Shown here: piece after piece, positions 18,248 through 28,100 of the stretch | Layout: each line of letters opens with the position of its first letter | Position numbering within the stretch: the first letter of the stretch is position 1 | DNA from: Flavivirga sp. 57AJ16 | GTDB taxonomy: Bacteria; Bacteroidota; Bacteroidia; Flavobacteriales; Flavobacteriaceae | Direction: 5' to 3' | DNA: 64,000 nt | Assembly: GCF_028736925.1 (NCBI RefSeq) | Contig: NZ_JAQZAT010000006.1 | Coordinates: 62,001-126,000, forward strand | Position numbers and translations under genes: made by a program | Notes under the pieces: generated by a model | Databases searched by the model: none | Told to the model about the DNA's origin: nothing | The model's input: the letters and a program-made list of their open reading frames with translations, nothing else

Positions 18248-19702
18248 ATGAAAAATTTAAAAATCAATAAAATACTAATCATCCTTTTACTTATAACATC
18301 ATGTAGTGATGATTTTGTAAATGTAGATTCGCAAGATGTAAACTCAGAAACGTTCTTTAACACAGAAGCAGATTATCAAGATGCATTGATTGCAGCTTAT
18401 GATGGGTTGCAGTCCACGTATGTCAATGTTATGCTTGGGGAAATAGCTTCAGACAATACACTTTGTGGCGGAGAAAGTGCCACCGATGTTATTGGCTTTC
18501 AGGAAATAGATGACATGATTCATACCCCCGTTAATGCCAACCTTAGAGATATCTGGAATTGGATGTATGGCGCCGTAAACAGAGCTAATTTTATTTTAGA
18601 ATTTCAAGACAAAACAGATTTTCCAAATAAAAATAATGTGTTGGGACAAGCTCGGTTTTTAAGAGCCTATTACAATTTTGAATTGGTAAAATGGTTCGGG
18701 GATATCCCTTTAGCTATTGACAAGCGCATTCAATTCGGAGAACAATTTAGTATCGATAGAACCCCTAAAGCAGAGGTTTATGCTTTAATTGAGGAAGATT
18801 TAATTTTTGCTGCTGCTAATTTACCTTATACACAAAGCCAAACTGGTAGAGTTACAAAAGGAGCCGCACAATCACTTTTAGGTAAAGTGTATTTATTTCA
18901 AGATAAATTTTCAGACGCAGCTACCATACTCGAAGATGTTATAAATAATGGCCCTTACGATCTGCTGGCAGATTATAGCACCATGTTTGAAAATGATAAT
19001 GAAAATAATATAGAATCCGTTTTCGAAGTACAATACACCGATAAAGAGGGCGCTGATTTTGAATGCTTACAATGTAGTGAAGGAAATGTTGCTGTAGGGT
19101 TTAATGGTATTCGTAATTACAATGGTCCAGTGTTCGAATCTGGCTTTAGCTTTAATGTACCCACTCAAGAAGTTGTAGATGCATTTGAAGCAGGAGACAA
19201 TAGACTAGAAACAGCCATTCTGGATATTGATGCCTGGGCAACAGCTGAGAATGCAACCTTTGCCGTTGGTTATGAACATACAGGATATTATAATAGAAAA
19301 TACATCGCCCGCAAAGGTGATTCCAATATAGGAGATGCCAATCTTACAAACCCTAATAACTATCGCGCTATTCGTTTCGCAGACGTACTGCTCATGGCAG
19401 CAGAAGCCTTAAATAGGGGCGGCATAAGCGATACAAGAGCTCAAGGTTACCTGAATAGAGTACGTACACGAGCTATGTTACCAGATGTAAACACAACAGG
19501 AGCCAATTTAACGAATGCTATTTATCATGAACGTCGCGTAGAACTTGTTGGAGAAGGTCACCGTTTCTTCGATTTAGTAAGAACAGGAAGAGCAGCCCAA
19601 GAAATTGATGGCTTTGTTGCCGGAAAACACGAAGTGTTTCCCATTCCCTCCATAGAGATACAGTTAGCAGGAAATATTTGGGCACAAAACCCAGGATACT
19701 AA
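18248..19702 (+). CDS. SusD/RagB-type surface glycan-binding lipoprotein
   Basis: 484 aa. Lipoprotein signal MKNLKINKILIILLLITSC with Cys19 followed by SDD, an acid-rich export signal placing it on the cell surface. The N-terminal SusD-like TPR region carries FLRAYYNFELVKWFGDIP, and the RagB/SusD C-terminal domain carries YHERRVELVGEGHRFFDLVR, both hallmark motifs. It forms the hinged lid on the SusC barrel encoded directly upstream. Ligand specificity cannot be read from sequence, but the neighbouring enzymes point to beta-1,3-glucan. Confidence 0.95.
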   Translation: MKNLKINKILIILLLITSCSDDFVNVDSQDVNSETFFNTEADYQDALIAAYDGLQSTYVNVMLGEIASDNTLCGGESATDVIGFQEIDDMIHTPVNANLRDIWNWMYGAVNRANFILEFQDKTDFPNKNNVLGQARFLRAYYNFELVKWFGDIPLAIDKRIQFGEQFSIDRTPKAEVYALIEEDLIFAAANLPYTQSQTGRVTKGAAQSLLGKVYLFQDKFSDAATILEDVINNGPYDLLADYSTMFENDNENNIESVFEVQYTDKEGADFECLQCSEGNVAVGFNGIRNYNGPVFESGFSFNVPTQEVVDAFEAGDNRLETAILDIDAWATAENATFAVGYEHTGYYNRKYIARKGDSNIGDANLTNPNNYRAIRFADVLLMAAEALNRGGISDTRAQGYLNRVRTRAMLPDVNTTGANLTNAIYHERRVELVGEGHRFFDLVRTGRAAQEIDGFVAGKHEVFPIPSIEIQLAGNIWAQNPGY

Positions 19703-19719
19703 AATAAAAATCGAAAATT

Positions 19720-21744
19720 ATGAAAGCATTAAAATATATAATGAGTTTTACTTTGGTCTTCCTTATTGGTTGTGCCGAAGATGATAATGATTTAAACTTT
19801 CTTGATAATGTGGTAGCTCCAACAAACGTTTCTGCACTTTTTCAAATAAGTCAAGACAATAGTGGGTTGGTTACTATTACACCTAATTCAGAGGGTGCCG
19901 TTTCCTATAATATCACATTGGGCGATGATACCACAGAACCCGTTAACCTTAAACAAGGAGAAACCATCGATCATACCTATCCAGAAGGGACTTATACAGT
20001 AACTCTGGAAGCTATCGGAATTACCGGTTTAAAAAGTACAGTGACCCAACCATTGGTCGTTTCGTTTAGAGCACCTGAAAACTTGGAAGTTACAGCAACT
20101 ATAAATGCTTCTAATCCATTTATAATAGATGTATCTGCTACAGCCAATTATGCAGCGTCTTTCAATGTCTTCTTTGATACATCCAATGTCGATGAAGAAC
20201 CCACACCATTGGCCATAGACGGAACGGTAAGTTTTGAATACCCTAGTGTAGGCGATTATACCATAAAAGTCGTAGCCTTAAGTGGTGGTTCAGAAACCTT
20301 AGAAACGACTCAAGTGGTTACAATCACAACACCAACAGAACTACCTATTGACTTTGAAATTTTTGACTCCACTGTTTTAGGAGATTTTGGAGGCGCGACC
20401 GTATCGGTTGTAGAGAATCCACAAATAGACGAGGTTAACGGTTCTGCAAAAGTGGCACAAATTATTAAAGGTGCCGGCGAAACGTGGGCAGGGAACGTTA
20501 TAACAACATCTACTCCTATTGATCTAAGCACAAAACAATTCATTAAAATGAATGTTTGGTCTCCAAGACCCGGAGGAAAAATGACCTTAAAACTTGAAAA
20601 TCTTACCGATCAGAATATCTTCTTTGAAAAAGAAATCACAACCGTTGGAAACAGTGCCTGGGAAGAAGTTGTATTCGATGTAAGTGCCATCGATCTTTCT
20701 CAAGACTATCAAAAAATAGTATTGTTCTTTGATTTTGGAACGGTGGGCGATGGCAGTTCAGGTTGGACCTTCTTTATAGATAACATCAAACAACAAAAGC
20801 CTCCAACCAGTGGCGGTGGTAACCATGTTACACCAATAAATTTTGAAACGCCTTACGAGCTAAGTTCATTTGATGGCGGTGGCATTTCCCTTATAGCAAA
20901 CCCAGATACCAGCGGAAATCCTTCAACTACAGTTGCAGAAATGATAAAGGGTGCCGGACAAGTTTGGGCGGGCTCTAAAATAACAGTTCCCGAACCTTTC
21001 AATTTTGATAATTCAACAACCGTTACCATAAAAGTTTGGTCGCCAAGAGCTGGCCTAAACTTACTGGCAAAATTTGAAGATGCCGTACCGTGGCCAGATG
21101 TAGCATCTACTGCCGAAATTACGGCTACGACTACCGTAGCAAACCAATGGGAAGATTTAACTTTCGATTTTTCAGGCATTGATACCGCTATAGATTGGTA
21201 CAACCTGGTATTGATTATGGATAATGGAACCGTAGGCGACGGATCGTCAAACTATACTATTTACTTAGATGCTGTTTCCACAGATCCCATGCTAGATTTC
21301 GAGCCAAAATTTACCTTAAGTAGTTTTGATGGCGGTGGCATTTCAGTTATAGCAAATCCAGATACTAATGGAAACCCTTCCAGTATGGTCGCAGAAATGA
21401 TAAAAGGAGCCGGGCAAGTTTGGGCGGGCTCTAAAATAACAGTACCCGAACCATTCTCTTTTGATGGCGGAACAACATTAACTGTAAAAGTATGGTCTCC
21501 AAGGACAGGATTAAACCTATTGGCTAAGTTTGAAGATGCCGTACCGTGGCCAGACGTAGCGTCTACTGCCGAAATCACGGCTACGACTACCGTAGCAAAC
21601 CAATGGGAAGATTTAACCTTCGATTTTTCAGGCATTGATACCGCTATAGATTGGTACAATCTGGTATTGATTATGGATAATGGAACCACAGGTGACGGAT
21701 CGTCAAACTATACCATTTACATAGATGATATTGATATAAATTAA
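19720..21744 (+). CDS. Multi-module surface glycan-binding lipoprotein (SusE/F position)
   Basis: 674 aa. Lipobox LIGCAEDDND with an acidic run after Cys18 indicates surface display. Two PKD/Ig-like domains (about 35-115 and 118-205) are followed by three beta-sandwich modules of about 145 residues that look like carbohydrate-binding modules: A (about 208-360), B (about 376-515) and C (about 528-674), with a Gly-rich linker (PTSGGGNH) between A and B. Each module has the pattern AxxIKGAGxxWAG, VWSPR and GDGSS. B and C are nearly identical over long stretches, A is diverged. No catalytic domain is present. Position after susD and before GH16 suggests it captures laminarin at the surface; the CBM family cannot be assigned by eye. 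Confidence 0.85.
   Translation: MKALKYIMSFTLVFLIGCAEDDNDLNFLDNVVAPTNVSALFQISQDNSGLVTITPNSEGAVSYNITLGDDTTEPVNLKQGETIDHTYPEGTYTVTLEAIGITGLKSTVTQPLVVSFRAPENLEVTATINASNPFIIDVSATANYAASFNVFFDTSNVDEEPTPLAIDGTVSFEYPSVGDYTIKVVALSGGSETLETTQVVTITTPTELPIDFEIFDSTVLGDFGGATVSVVENPQIDEVNGSAKVAQIIKGAGETWAGNVITTSTPIDLSTKQFIKMNVWSPRPGGKMTLKLENLTDQNIFFEKEITTVGNSAWEEVVFDVSAIDLSQDYQKIVLFFDFGTVGDGSSGWTFFIDNIKQQKPPTSGGGNHVTPINFETPYELSSFDGGGISLIANPDTSGNPSTTVAEMIKGAGQVWAGSKITVPEPFNFDNSTTVTIKVWSPRAGLNLLAKFEDAVPWPDVASTAEITATTTVANQWEDLTFDFSGIDTAIDWYNLVLIMDNGTVGDGSSNYTIYLDAVSTDPMLDFEPKFTLSSFDGGGISVIANPDTNGNPSSMVAEMIKGAGQVWAGSKITVPEPFSFDGGTTLTVKVWSPRTGLNLLAKFEDAVPWPDVASTAEITATTTVANQWEDLTFDFSGIDTAIDWYNLVLIMDNGTTGDGSSNYTIYIDDIDIN
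20839..21744 (+). repeat. Tandem duplication of the binding module
   Basis: Two units offset by 456 bp (152 codons). The stretch from AKFEDAVPWPDV to LVLIMDNGT is identical in protein and differs at the DNA level only at scattered silent third positions. This points to recent duplication or ongoing gene conversion. Confidence 0.9.
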
Positions 21745-21755
21745 AAAACAGAAAC

Positions 21756-23396
21756 ATGAAAAAATTTAAATATAGCTACAGAATTTTAATAATACTGGCT
21801 CTCATTTTTACAGGCTGTCAAGAAGATGACATTGCTGCAGGAGACATTATTGCGCCTTCAAATATTCAAGTTGCAATTGATATTGTTGGAGCTGATGCAA
21901 GCAATCCAAATGGAGATGGTAGTGGTACTGTAAATTTTACTGCTTCTGCAGATAATGCCATTTCGTATCAATACGTGTACAACAATAATACAACGTCCGC
22001 ACGAGGAGGTAAGCAATCTTATGATTTTTCAGTACTAGGATTAAACACCTATTCTGTAACCATCATAGCATTCGGAACCGGAGGTGCCTCTTCAAGTAAA
22101 ACAGTTCAAGTTGAAGTCCTGTCCCTTTACGACCCACCAGCAGATTTAATCGAAATGCTACACGGTGGCTCCGAAAAAACATGGCGAATAAAAGCAGAGT
22201 CTAAACCTCATTTTGGATTAGGTCCCGTAGGAGGTACTACTCCGGGAGAATGGTTTTCCGCCGAGCCTTTCGATAAAGCAGCCGTAGGGATGTATGATGA
22301 TCGCTATGTGTTTAACGCCGATGGTACGTTTACCCACATTACAGATAGTACAAATGATGACCCGACAATGGACACTTCGGGAACGGTCTTTGGGCGCGAC
22401 CCATTGATCAACGAATTAGGCGGCCCCGGTGGTGGAACTGTTGATGGCGCCGATATACTAAACTATCCATTTAGTGACTATTCAGAACAATGGAGTTTAG
22501 GGGCGCCAGGTGGTGTAGAAACCATTTCTTTAACAGGAACAGCCTTTGTAGGCTATTATACTGGAGGAAATCATAAATATGAAATATTTAGTCGATCTGC
22601 TACAGAAATGATATTAAGAACTACGGATGGAAACAATGAATTCGACTGGTGGTTTACTTTAACTACAGAAGAAGAAGGCGCAACCAATGAGTTTGAGACG
22701 ACCTTTACCAATTTGGTTTGGGAAGATGGATTTGATACCGATGGCGCACCCGATCCTACTAATTGGACTTACGATCTTGGTACTGGAACAAATGGTTGGG
22801 GAAATAATGAAGTTCAAAGCTATACAAGTGACACCGAAAATGTTATTGTAGAAGGAGGGTTCCTTAAAATCACTGCTAAAACCGACGGCGGAGGTGGTTA
22901 TACCTCTGCAAGAATAAAATCCCAAGGTTTACAAAAGTTTACTTATGGTAGGGTTGATGTAAGGGCAAAACTACCATCGGCTCAAGGTACCTGGCCCGCT
23001 ATTTGGATGCTTGGATCAAACTTCCCGTCGGTAGGATGGCCACAATCTGGAGAAATAGATATCATGGAGCAAAGAGGAGATGATAAAAACAATGTATTAG
23101 GAACACTCCATTGGTTAGACTCTGGTAATAACAATGCCAGTTTTGGTGAAAGTACATCCCTCTCGGATGTCTCAAGTGAGTTCCATGTATATTCAGTAGA
23201 CTGGTCTGCCGATAAAATATACATACTCATTGACAACGAACCCTATTTTGAATTAGATAATAATGAAACATTGCCATTCAATGCAGATTTCTTCTTAATA
23301 CTAAATGTAGCTATGGGAGGAACTTTAGGAGGGACTATAGATCCGATGTTTACAGAAGATACTATGGAAATAGACTATGTGAGGGTCTACCAATAA
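21756..23396 (+). CDS. GH16 endo-beta-1,3-glucanase (laminarinase) lipoprotein
   Basis: 546 aa. Lipobox FTGCQEDD (Cys20) with acidic residues after it suggests surface location. An Ig/PKD-like domain (about 35-125), an intermediate domain of the type seen in other surface glycan proteins (about 130-300, including KTWRIKAE) and a C-terminal GH16 jelly roll (about 315-546). The catalytic motif is GEIDIMEQRG, with nucleophile E433, D435 and acid/base E438; FTYGRVDVRAKLP and GTWPAIWMLG are typical of the laminarinase branch (GH16_3). It would make the first endo cut in laminarin outside the cell. Follows the binding protein after 11 bp. Confidence 0.93.
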   Translation: MKKFKYSYRILIILALIFTGCQEDDIAAGDIIAPSNIQVAIDIVGADASNPNGDGSGTVNFTASADNAISYQYVYNNNTTSARGGKQSYDFSVLGLNTYSVTIIAFGTGGASSSKTVQVEVLSLYDPPADLIEMLHGGSEKTWRIKAESKPHFGLGPVGGTTPGEWFSAEPFDKAAVGMYDDRYVFNADGTFTHITDSTNDDPTMDTSGTVFGRDPLINELGGPGGGTVDGADILNYPFSDYSEQWSLGAPGGVETISLTGTAFVGYYTGGNHKYEIFSRSATEMILRTTDGNNEFDWWFTLTTEEEGATNEFETTFTNLVWEDGFDTDGAPDPTNWTYDLGTGTNGWGNNEVQSYTSDTENVIVEGGFLKITAKTDGGGGYTSARIKSQGLQKFTYGRVDVRAKLPSAQGTWPAIWMLGSNFPSVGWPQSGEIDIMEQRGDDKNNVLGTLHWLDSGNNNASFGESTSLSDVSSEFHVYSVDWSADKIYILIDNEPYFELDNNETLPFNADFFLILNVAMGGTLGGTIDPMFTEDTMEIDYVRVYQ

Positions 23397-23405
23397 AATA
23401 TAATT

Positions 23406-23598
23406 AAAAATAAAAAGAAGCTGCCAGAATATCATTGTAATTCACTTTGTTGGATTCGGTACTTCTGACTTTGTCAGAACTTATGTTAATTATTTGTCGT
23501 TGAGAGAGATAAATATTTAGACAGAACCAGTGTTGAGAGAAATCGAAGAATTCAATATAGCATATATTTCATTTTTCTGGCAGCCTCTTTTTAATTTT
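23406..23598. repeat. Inverted-repeat element inside the glucan locus
   Basis: AAAAAGAAGCTGCCAGAA (from about 23,413) and TTCTGGCAGCCTCTTTTT (from about 23,574) are inverted copies with one mismatch, enclosing about 140 nt without a gene. It may be a MITE-like insertion or a bidirectional attenuator/terminator after GH16, dividing the locus into two transcription units. Confidence 0.6.
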
Positions 23599-23638
23599 TA
23601 AAATTTGACAAAAACGAACGCTAATACCTTTTTTGGAG

Positions 23639-25135
23639 ATGAAAGTATCAACATACTTTTTATACATATTTCTTTTTTTACTGATGTTAAGCTTTAATAA
23701 AAATGATGGGCAATTACTTATGGATGTTTATGAAACCTCTTCCAGTGGTCATAAAATGGATAAAATCAATGCATTTACCCCTAACGACAAAAGAACCGTA
23801 ATAACCTTGTTCCCAGAAACAACGTTTCAAACCATAACAGGGTTTGGCGGCGCTTTTACAGAATCATCGGCTTACCTGTTAAACAGGCTTAGTAAAGAAA
23901 ACAGAAATAAAATTCTGGAAGCTTATTTTGGAAATGAAGGCGCTAAATATTCGCTAACAAGAACACACATGAATTCTTGTGATTTTTCCTTGAGCAATTA
24001 TTCCTATGCGCCTGTGGAAGATGATACCACTTTAGAACATTTTTCTATTCAAGAAGATAAAGAAGACCTCATCCCTATGATTAAAGATGCTATGGCAATT
24101 TCAAAAGATGGCTTTAAAATCTTTGCATCTCCATGGACCGCACCGCCTTGGATGAAAGATAATAAGCATTGGGTTGGCGGTAAGCTTTTACCAAAATATT
24201 ACGAGACATGGGCCTTATTCTTTTCAAAATATTTAGAGGCCTACAAAGCTGAAGGTATTGATATATGGGGTTTTACGGTTGAGAACGAACCCCATGGAAA
24301 TGGTAATAACTGGGAAAGCATGCATTTTACTCCCGACGAAATGACCCATTTTGTTCAAAATTATTTAGGGCCAAAATTGGAAGCTGATGGAAAGGATAAT
24401 ATAAAAATTCTTGGTTATGACCAAAACAGGGAAGGTTTAAAAGAATGGGTAGATGTTATGTATAAAGACAAGGCATCCTCTAAATATTATGCCGGAACAG
24501 CTGTGCATTGGTATGAAAGCACTTATGATTATTTTCCCGAAGCACTACAATATGCTCATGAAAAAGCACCCGATAAATACTTAATTCAAACAGAAGCTTG
24601 TGTAGATTCCGAGATTCCTAAATGGCAAGATGATGCCTGGTATTGGAGCAAAGAAGCAACAGATTGGGGCTGGGATTGGGCTCCAGAAGATCAAAAACAT
24701 TTACACCCCAAATATGTTCCCGTATATCGCTATGCTAGAGATATTATAGGATGCCTGAACAATTGGGTCGATGGTTGGGTAGACTGGAATATGGTTTTAG
24801 ATAAACAAGGGGGGCCAAATTGGTTTAAAAATTGGTGTGTGGCACCAGTTATAGTAGACCCAGAAAAAGATGAAATTTATTTTACGCCCATCTACTATAC
24901 GTTAGTACATTTTAGCAAGTTTATAAGACCGGAAGCAAAAAGAATAGGCTTTGAAAACCCGGACAACGCTCTCATGGTAACAGCTGCTCAAAACCCGGAC
25001 GGTTCCATCGCTGTGGTCATATTAAATCAAGAAACAGAAGAAAAATATATAACAATTTCTTTAAATAATAAGGTTAAAGAAATATCCATAAATGCACAAT
25101 CATTACAAACCTTGGTCATTCCTAAAAAGGGTTAA
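23639..25135 (+). CDS. GH30 family glucosidase, probable beta-1,6-glucan side-chain remover
   Basis: 498 aa from the ATG at 23639 (a TTG two codons earlier is possible). A hydrophobic N-terminal segment (about 4-22) without a lipobox suggests Sec export to the periplasm. The glucosylceramidase-like TIM barrel has FQTITGFGGAFTESSAY, acid/base E217 in TVENEP and nucleophile E319 in IQTEACVDSE, plus a C-terminal beta domain (NPDNALMVTAAQNPDGSIAV). In flavobacterial laminarin loci, related GH30 enzymes release glucose from beta-1,6 branches; that role is inferred here. Some GH30 members are endo-beta-1,6-glucanases. Confidence 0.9.
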   Translation: MKVSTYFLYIFLFLLMLSFNKNDGQLLMDVYETSSSGHKMDKINAFTPNDKRTVITLFPETTFQTITGFGGAFTESSAYLLNRLSKENRNKILEAYFGNEGAKYSLTRTHMNSCDFSLSNYSYAPVEDDTTLEHFSIQEDKEDLIPMIKDAMAISKDGFKIFASPWTAPPWMKDNKHWVGGKLLPKYYETWALFFSKYLEAYKAEGIDIWGFTVENEPHGNGNNWESMHFTPDEMTHFVQNYLGPKLEADGKDNIKILGYDQNREGLKEWVDVMYKDKASSKYYAGTAVHWYESTYDYFPEALQYAHEKAPDKYLIQTEACVDSEIPKWQDDAWYWSKEATDWGWDWAPEDQKHLHPKYVPVYRYARDIIGCLNNWVDGWVDWNMVLDKQGGPNWFKNWCVAPVIVDPEKDEIYFTPIYYTLVHFSKFIRPEAKRIGFENPDNALMVTAAQNPDGSIAVVILNQETEEKYITISLNNKVKEISINAQSLQTLVIPKKG

Positions 25136-25177
25136 TGCGCTAACCAAAATGATCGTTGTATAATTTAAAAAAGATAC

Positions 25178-28100
25178 ATGAACAGTACTATTTATATAGA
25201 TGATAAAAAGCCTCAAACAGAGGCTCATAACATAAAGGGGGAACTCATAAATTTAGATAACGAAACCTATTATAAAATCACGAACAGTGATGCCATGCGT
25301 CCTTTTTTTATGAGCATAGTTAGTGATTCTAACCATTGGATGTTTATTTCAAGTAATGGGGGCTTAACAGCAGGAAGAAAAGATTCTGATGCTTCATTGT
25401 TCCCTTATTATACAGATGATAAAATAACAGAATCGGCAGATATTACCGGAAGCAAAACAATTTTCCAGGTTCATTTAAATACTAAAACGCATATATGGGA
25501 GCCTTTCTCCAATAGGCAAATGGGGCTTTATAAAACACAACGAAATCTGTATAAAAACAGTTATGGGAATAAAGTTATTTTTGAAGAGGTTAATGAGGAT
25601 TTAGCGCTCACATTCAGATATCAATGGAATTCAAGTAACCAATTTGGTTTTGTAAAAAAATCGACATTAATAAATAATTCAAATGCTGTTATAAAACTCA
25701 CATTTCTAGATGGGCTGCAAAATATACTACCCAGCAGTGTTCCCGAAGATTTACAAAATACCAGAAGTAATTTAGTCGATGCCTATAAGAAAAGTGAATT
25801 AAACCCCCATGTTGGTTTGGGTATTTATGCACTAAGCGCTGTTATTGTTGATAAAGCAGAGCCTAGTGAGGCTTTAAAATCAAACATCGTCTGGTCTACC
25901 GGCATAGAAAAGCCGACCTATTTAATATCATCATTACAATTAGATCTCTTTAGAAAAGGCTTGCCCATTAACCAAGAAGTAGATATTAAAGCAGAAAAAG
26001 GCGCTTATTTTATTTCATCCCATTTGGAATTGAAACCGCAATCTGATAAAAATTGGATGTTTGTTGCCAATGTAAACCAAACTATTTCTGGGGTTATTAA
26101 AATAACCGAAAGCATTAAAAACTTTCCAAATATTAATGAAATAGTACAAAAAGACATTGATGCAGGCACCAAACATTTAATTAAGCTAACAGGAACTTCC
26201 GATGGTTTACAACTAACCGCAGACCCATTGACCAACAACAGGCATTTTTCAAATACCCTTTTTAATATCATGAGAGGAGGGGTTTTCGATAACAACTATA
26301 ACATAGAAAAACAAGATTTTATAACATACATTTCAAAAGCTAACAAAGATCTATTCAATAAAAAGCAAACAACTTTAAATGCACTGCCAGACTTATTCTC
26401 CTTAAATGATATAAAAGATTTTGCCGAAGAAACTCAAAGCCAAGAATTTAAAAGGCTTTGTTTTGAATATTTACCATTAAAGTTTAGTAGAAGACATGGG
26501 GACCCCAGCAGGCCCTGGAATAAGTTTTCTATTAATACCAGAAATGAAATTGACGGATCCAAAATCCTCGACTACGAGGGGAACTGGCGAGACATTTTTC
26601 AAAACTGGGAAGCCCTGGCACATGCATACCCCGAGTTTATTGAAAGCATGATTCATAAGTTTTTAAATGCGACGACATTTGAAGGTTACAATCCGTATCG
26701 GGTTACTAAAGACGGTTTCGATTGGGAGGTCATGGAAGAAAACGACCCGTGGTCATATATTGGGTATTGGGGCGATCACCAAATCATATACCTTTTAAAA
26801 TTTTTAGAATTTATAGAGAACCACTATCCCAACCAATTAGAGAAACGTTTTAATCAAAGTGTTTTTGTTTATGCCCATGTTCCCTATAAAATTAAAAGCT
26901 ACAAAGACCTCTTAGTAAACCCTAAAGACACCGTTGATTTCGATCACAAATTACATGACCTTATTAATAAAAAGAAAGAAGAATTAGGAGCCGATGGTGC
27001 TTTGATCACAGATAAGAACGCTACTATTTACAACGTAAACTTAATTGAAAAGTTATTAGCCACAGTACTTGCTAAAGTCTCTAATTTTATTCCAGAAGGC
27101 GGTATTTGGTTGAATACCCAAAGACCCGAGTGGAATGATGCAAATAATGCACTTGTAGGCAACGGCGTGTCTATGGTAACCCTCTATTATTTACAACGTT
27201 TTTTAAATTTCTTCGAAGACATCATATTAAAATCCAATTTGTATGAGGTTGAAATCTCAAAGGAATTAAAGACCTTTTTCAAACAAGTATTTATAACACT
27301 CTTTTCTAATAAAAGTATCTTAAAAGACGCCATATCCAATCAAGATAGAAAAACAATATTAGATGGTTTAGGAAACGCAGGAAGCACCTATAGACTAGCT
27401 ATTTATAAAAATGGCTTCTCTGGTAAAAAATCCAACATTAATAAAACAGAACTCTTAGAATTTTTCAGCATTACAAAATCGTATTTAGAACATAGTATTA
27501 AAGCAAATAAACGTTTAGATGGTCTATACCACGCCTATAATTTAATGACCGTTGAAAACGAACAAGAGGTATCCATATCATATTTACCAGAAATGCTCGA
27601 AGGTCAGGTTGCTGCTTTAAGCTCGGGTTATTTATCCCCTTCTGAAGCATTAGAATTATTAGACAGCTTAAAAAGCAGCCCATTATTTAGAAAAGACCAA
27701 TACAGCTATATCTTATATCCAAATAAAGAATTACCAAGATTTGATAAAAAGAACAACATTCCTGCCAATAAAGTTGAGCAATCAGCTTTATTAAGACAAT
27801 TGGTTAAAGATAATAATACACAAATCATTGAAAAGGACATTTTAGGAAACTACCACTTTAATAGCCATTTTAACAATGCCAATCGTTTAAAAGAAGCTCT
27901 GGTTCATTTACCCAAGACCTATCAAGATTTAGTCGTAAAAGACAGCCAACTGTTACTGGATACTTTTGAAACTGTTTTTAACCACAAAGCCTTTACAGGA
28001 CGCTCAGGGACCTTCTTTGGATATGAAGGTCTGGGGTCTATTTATTGGCACATGGTATCTAAATTATTATTAGCTGTTCAGGAAAATTGTTTGTCGGCCA

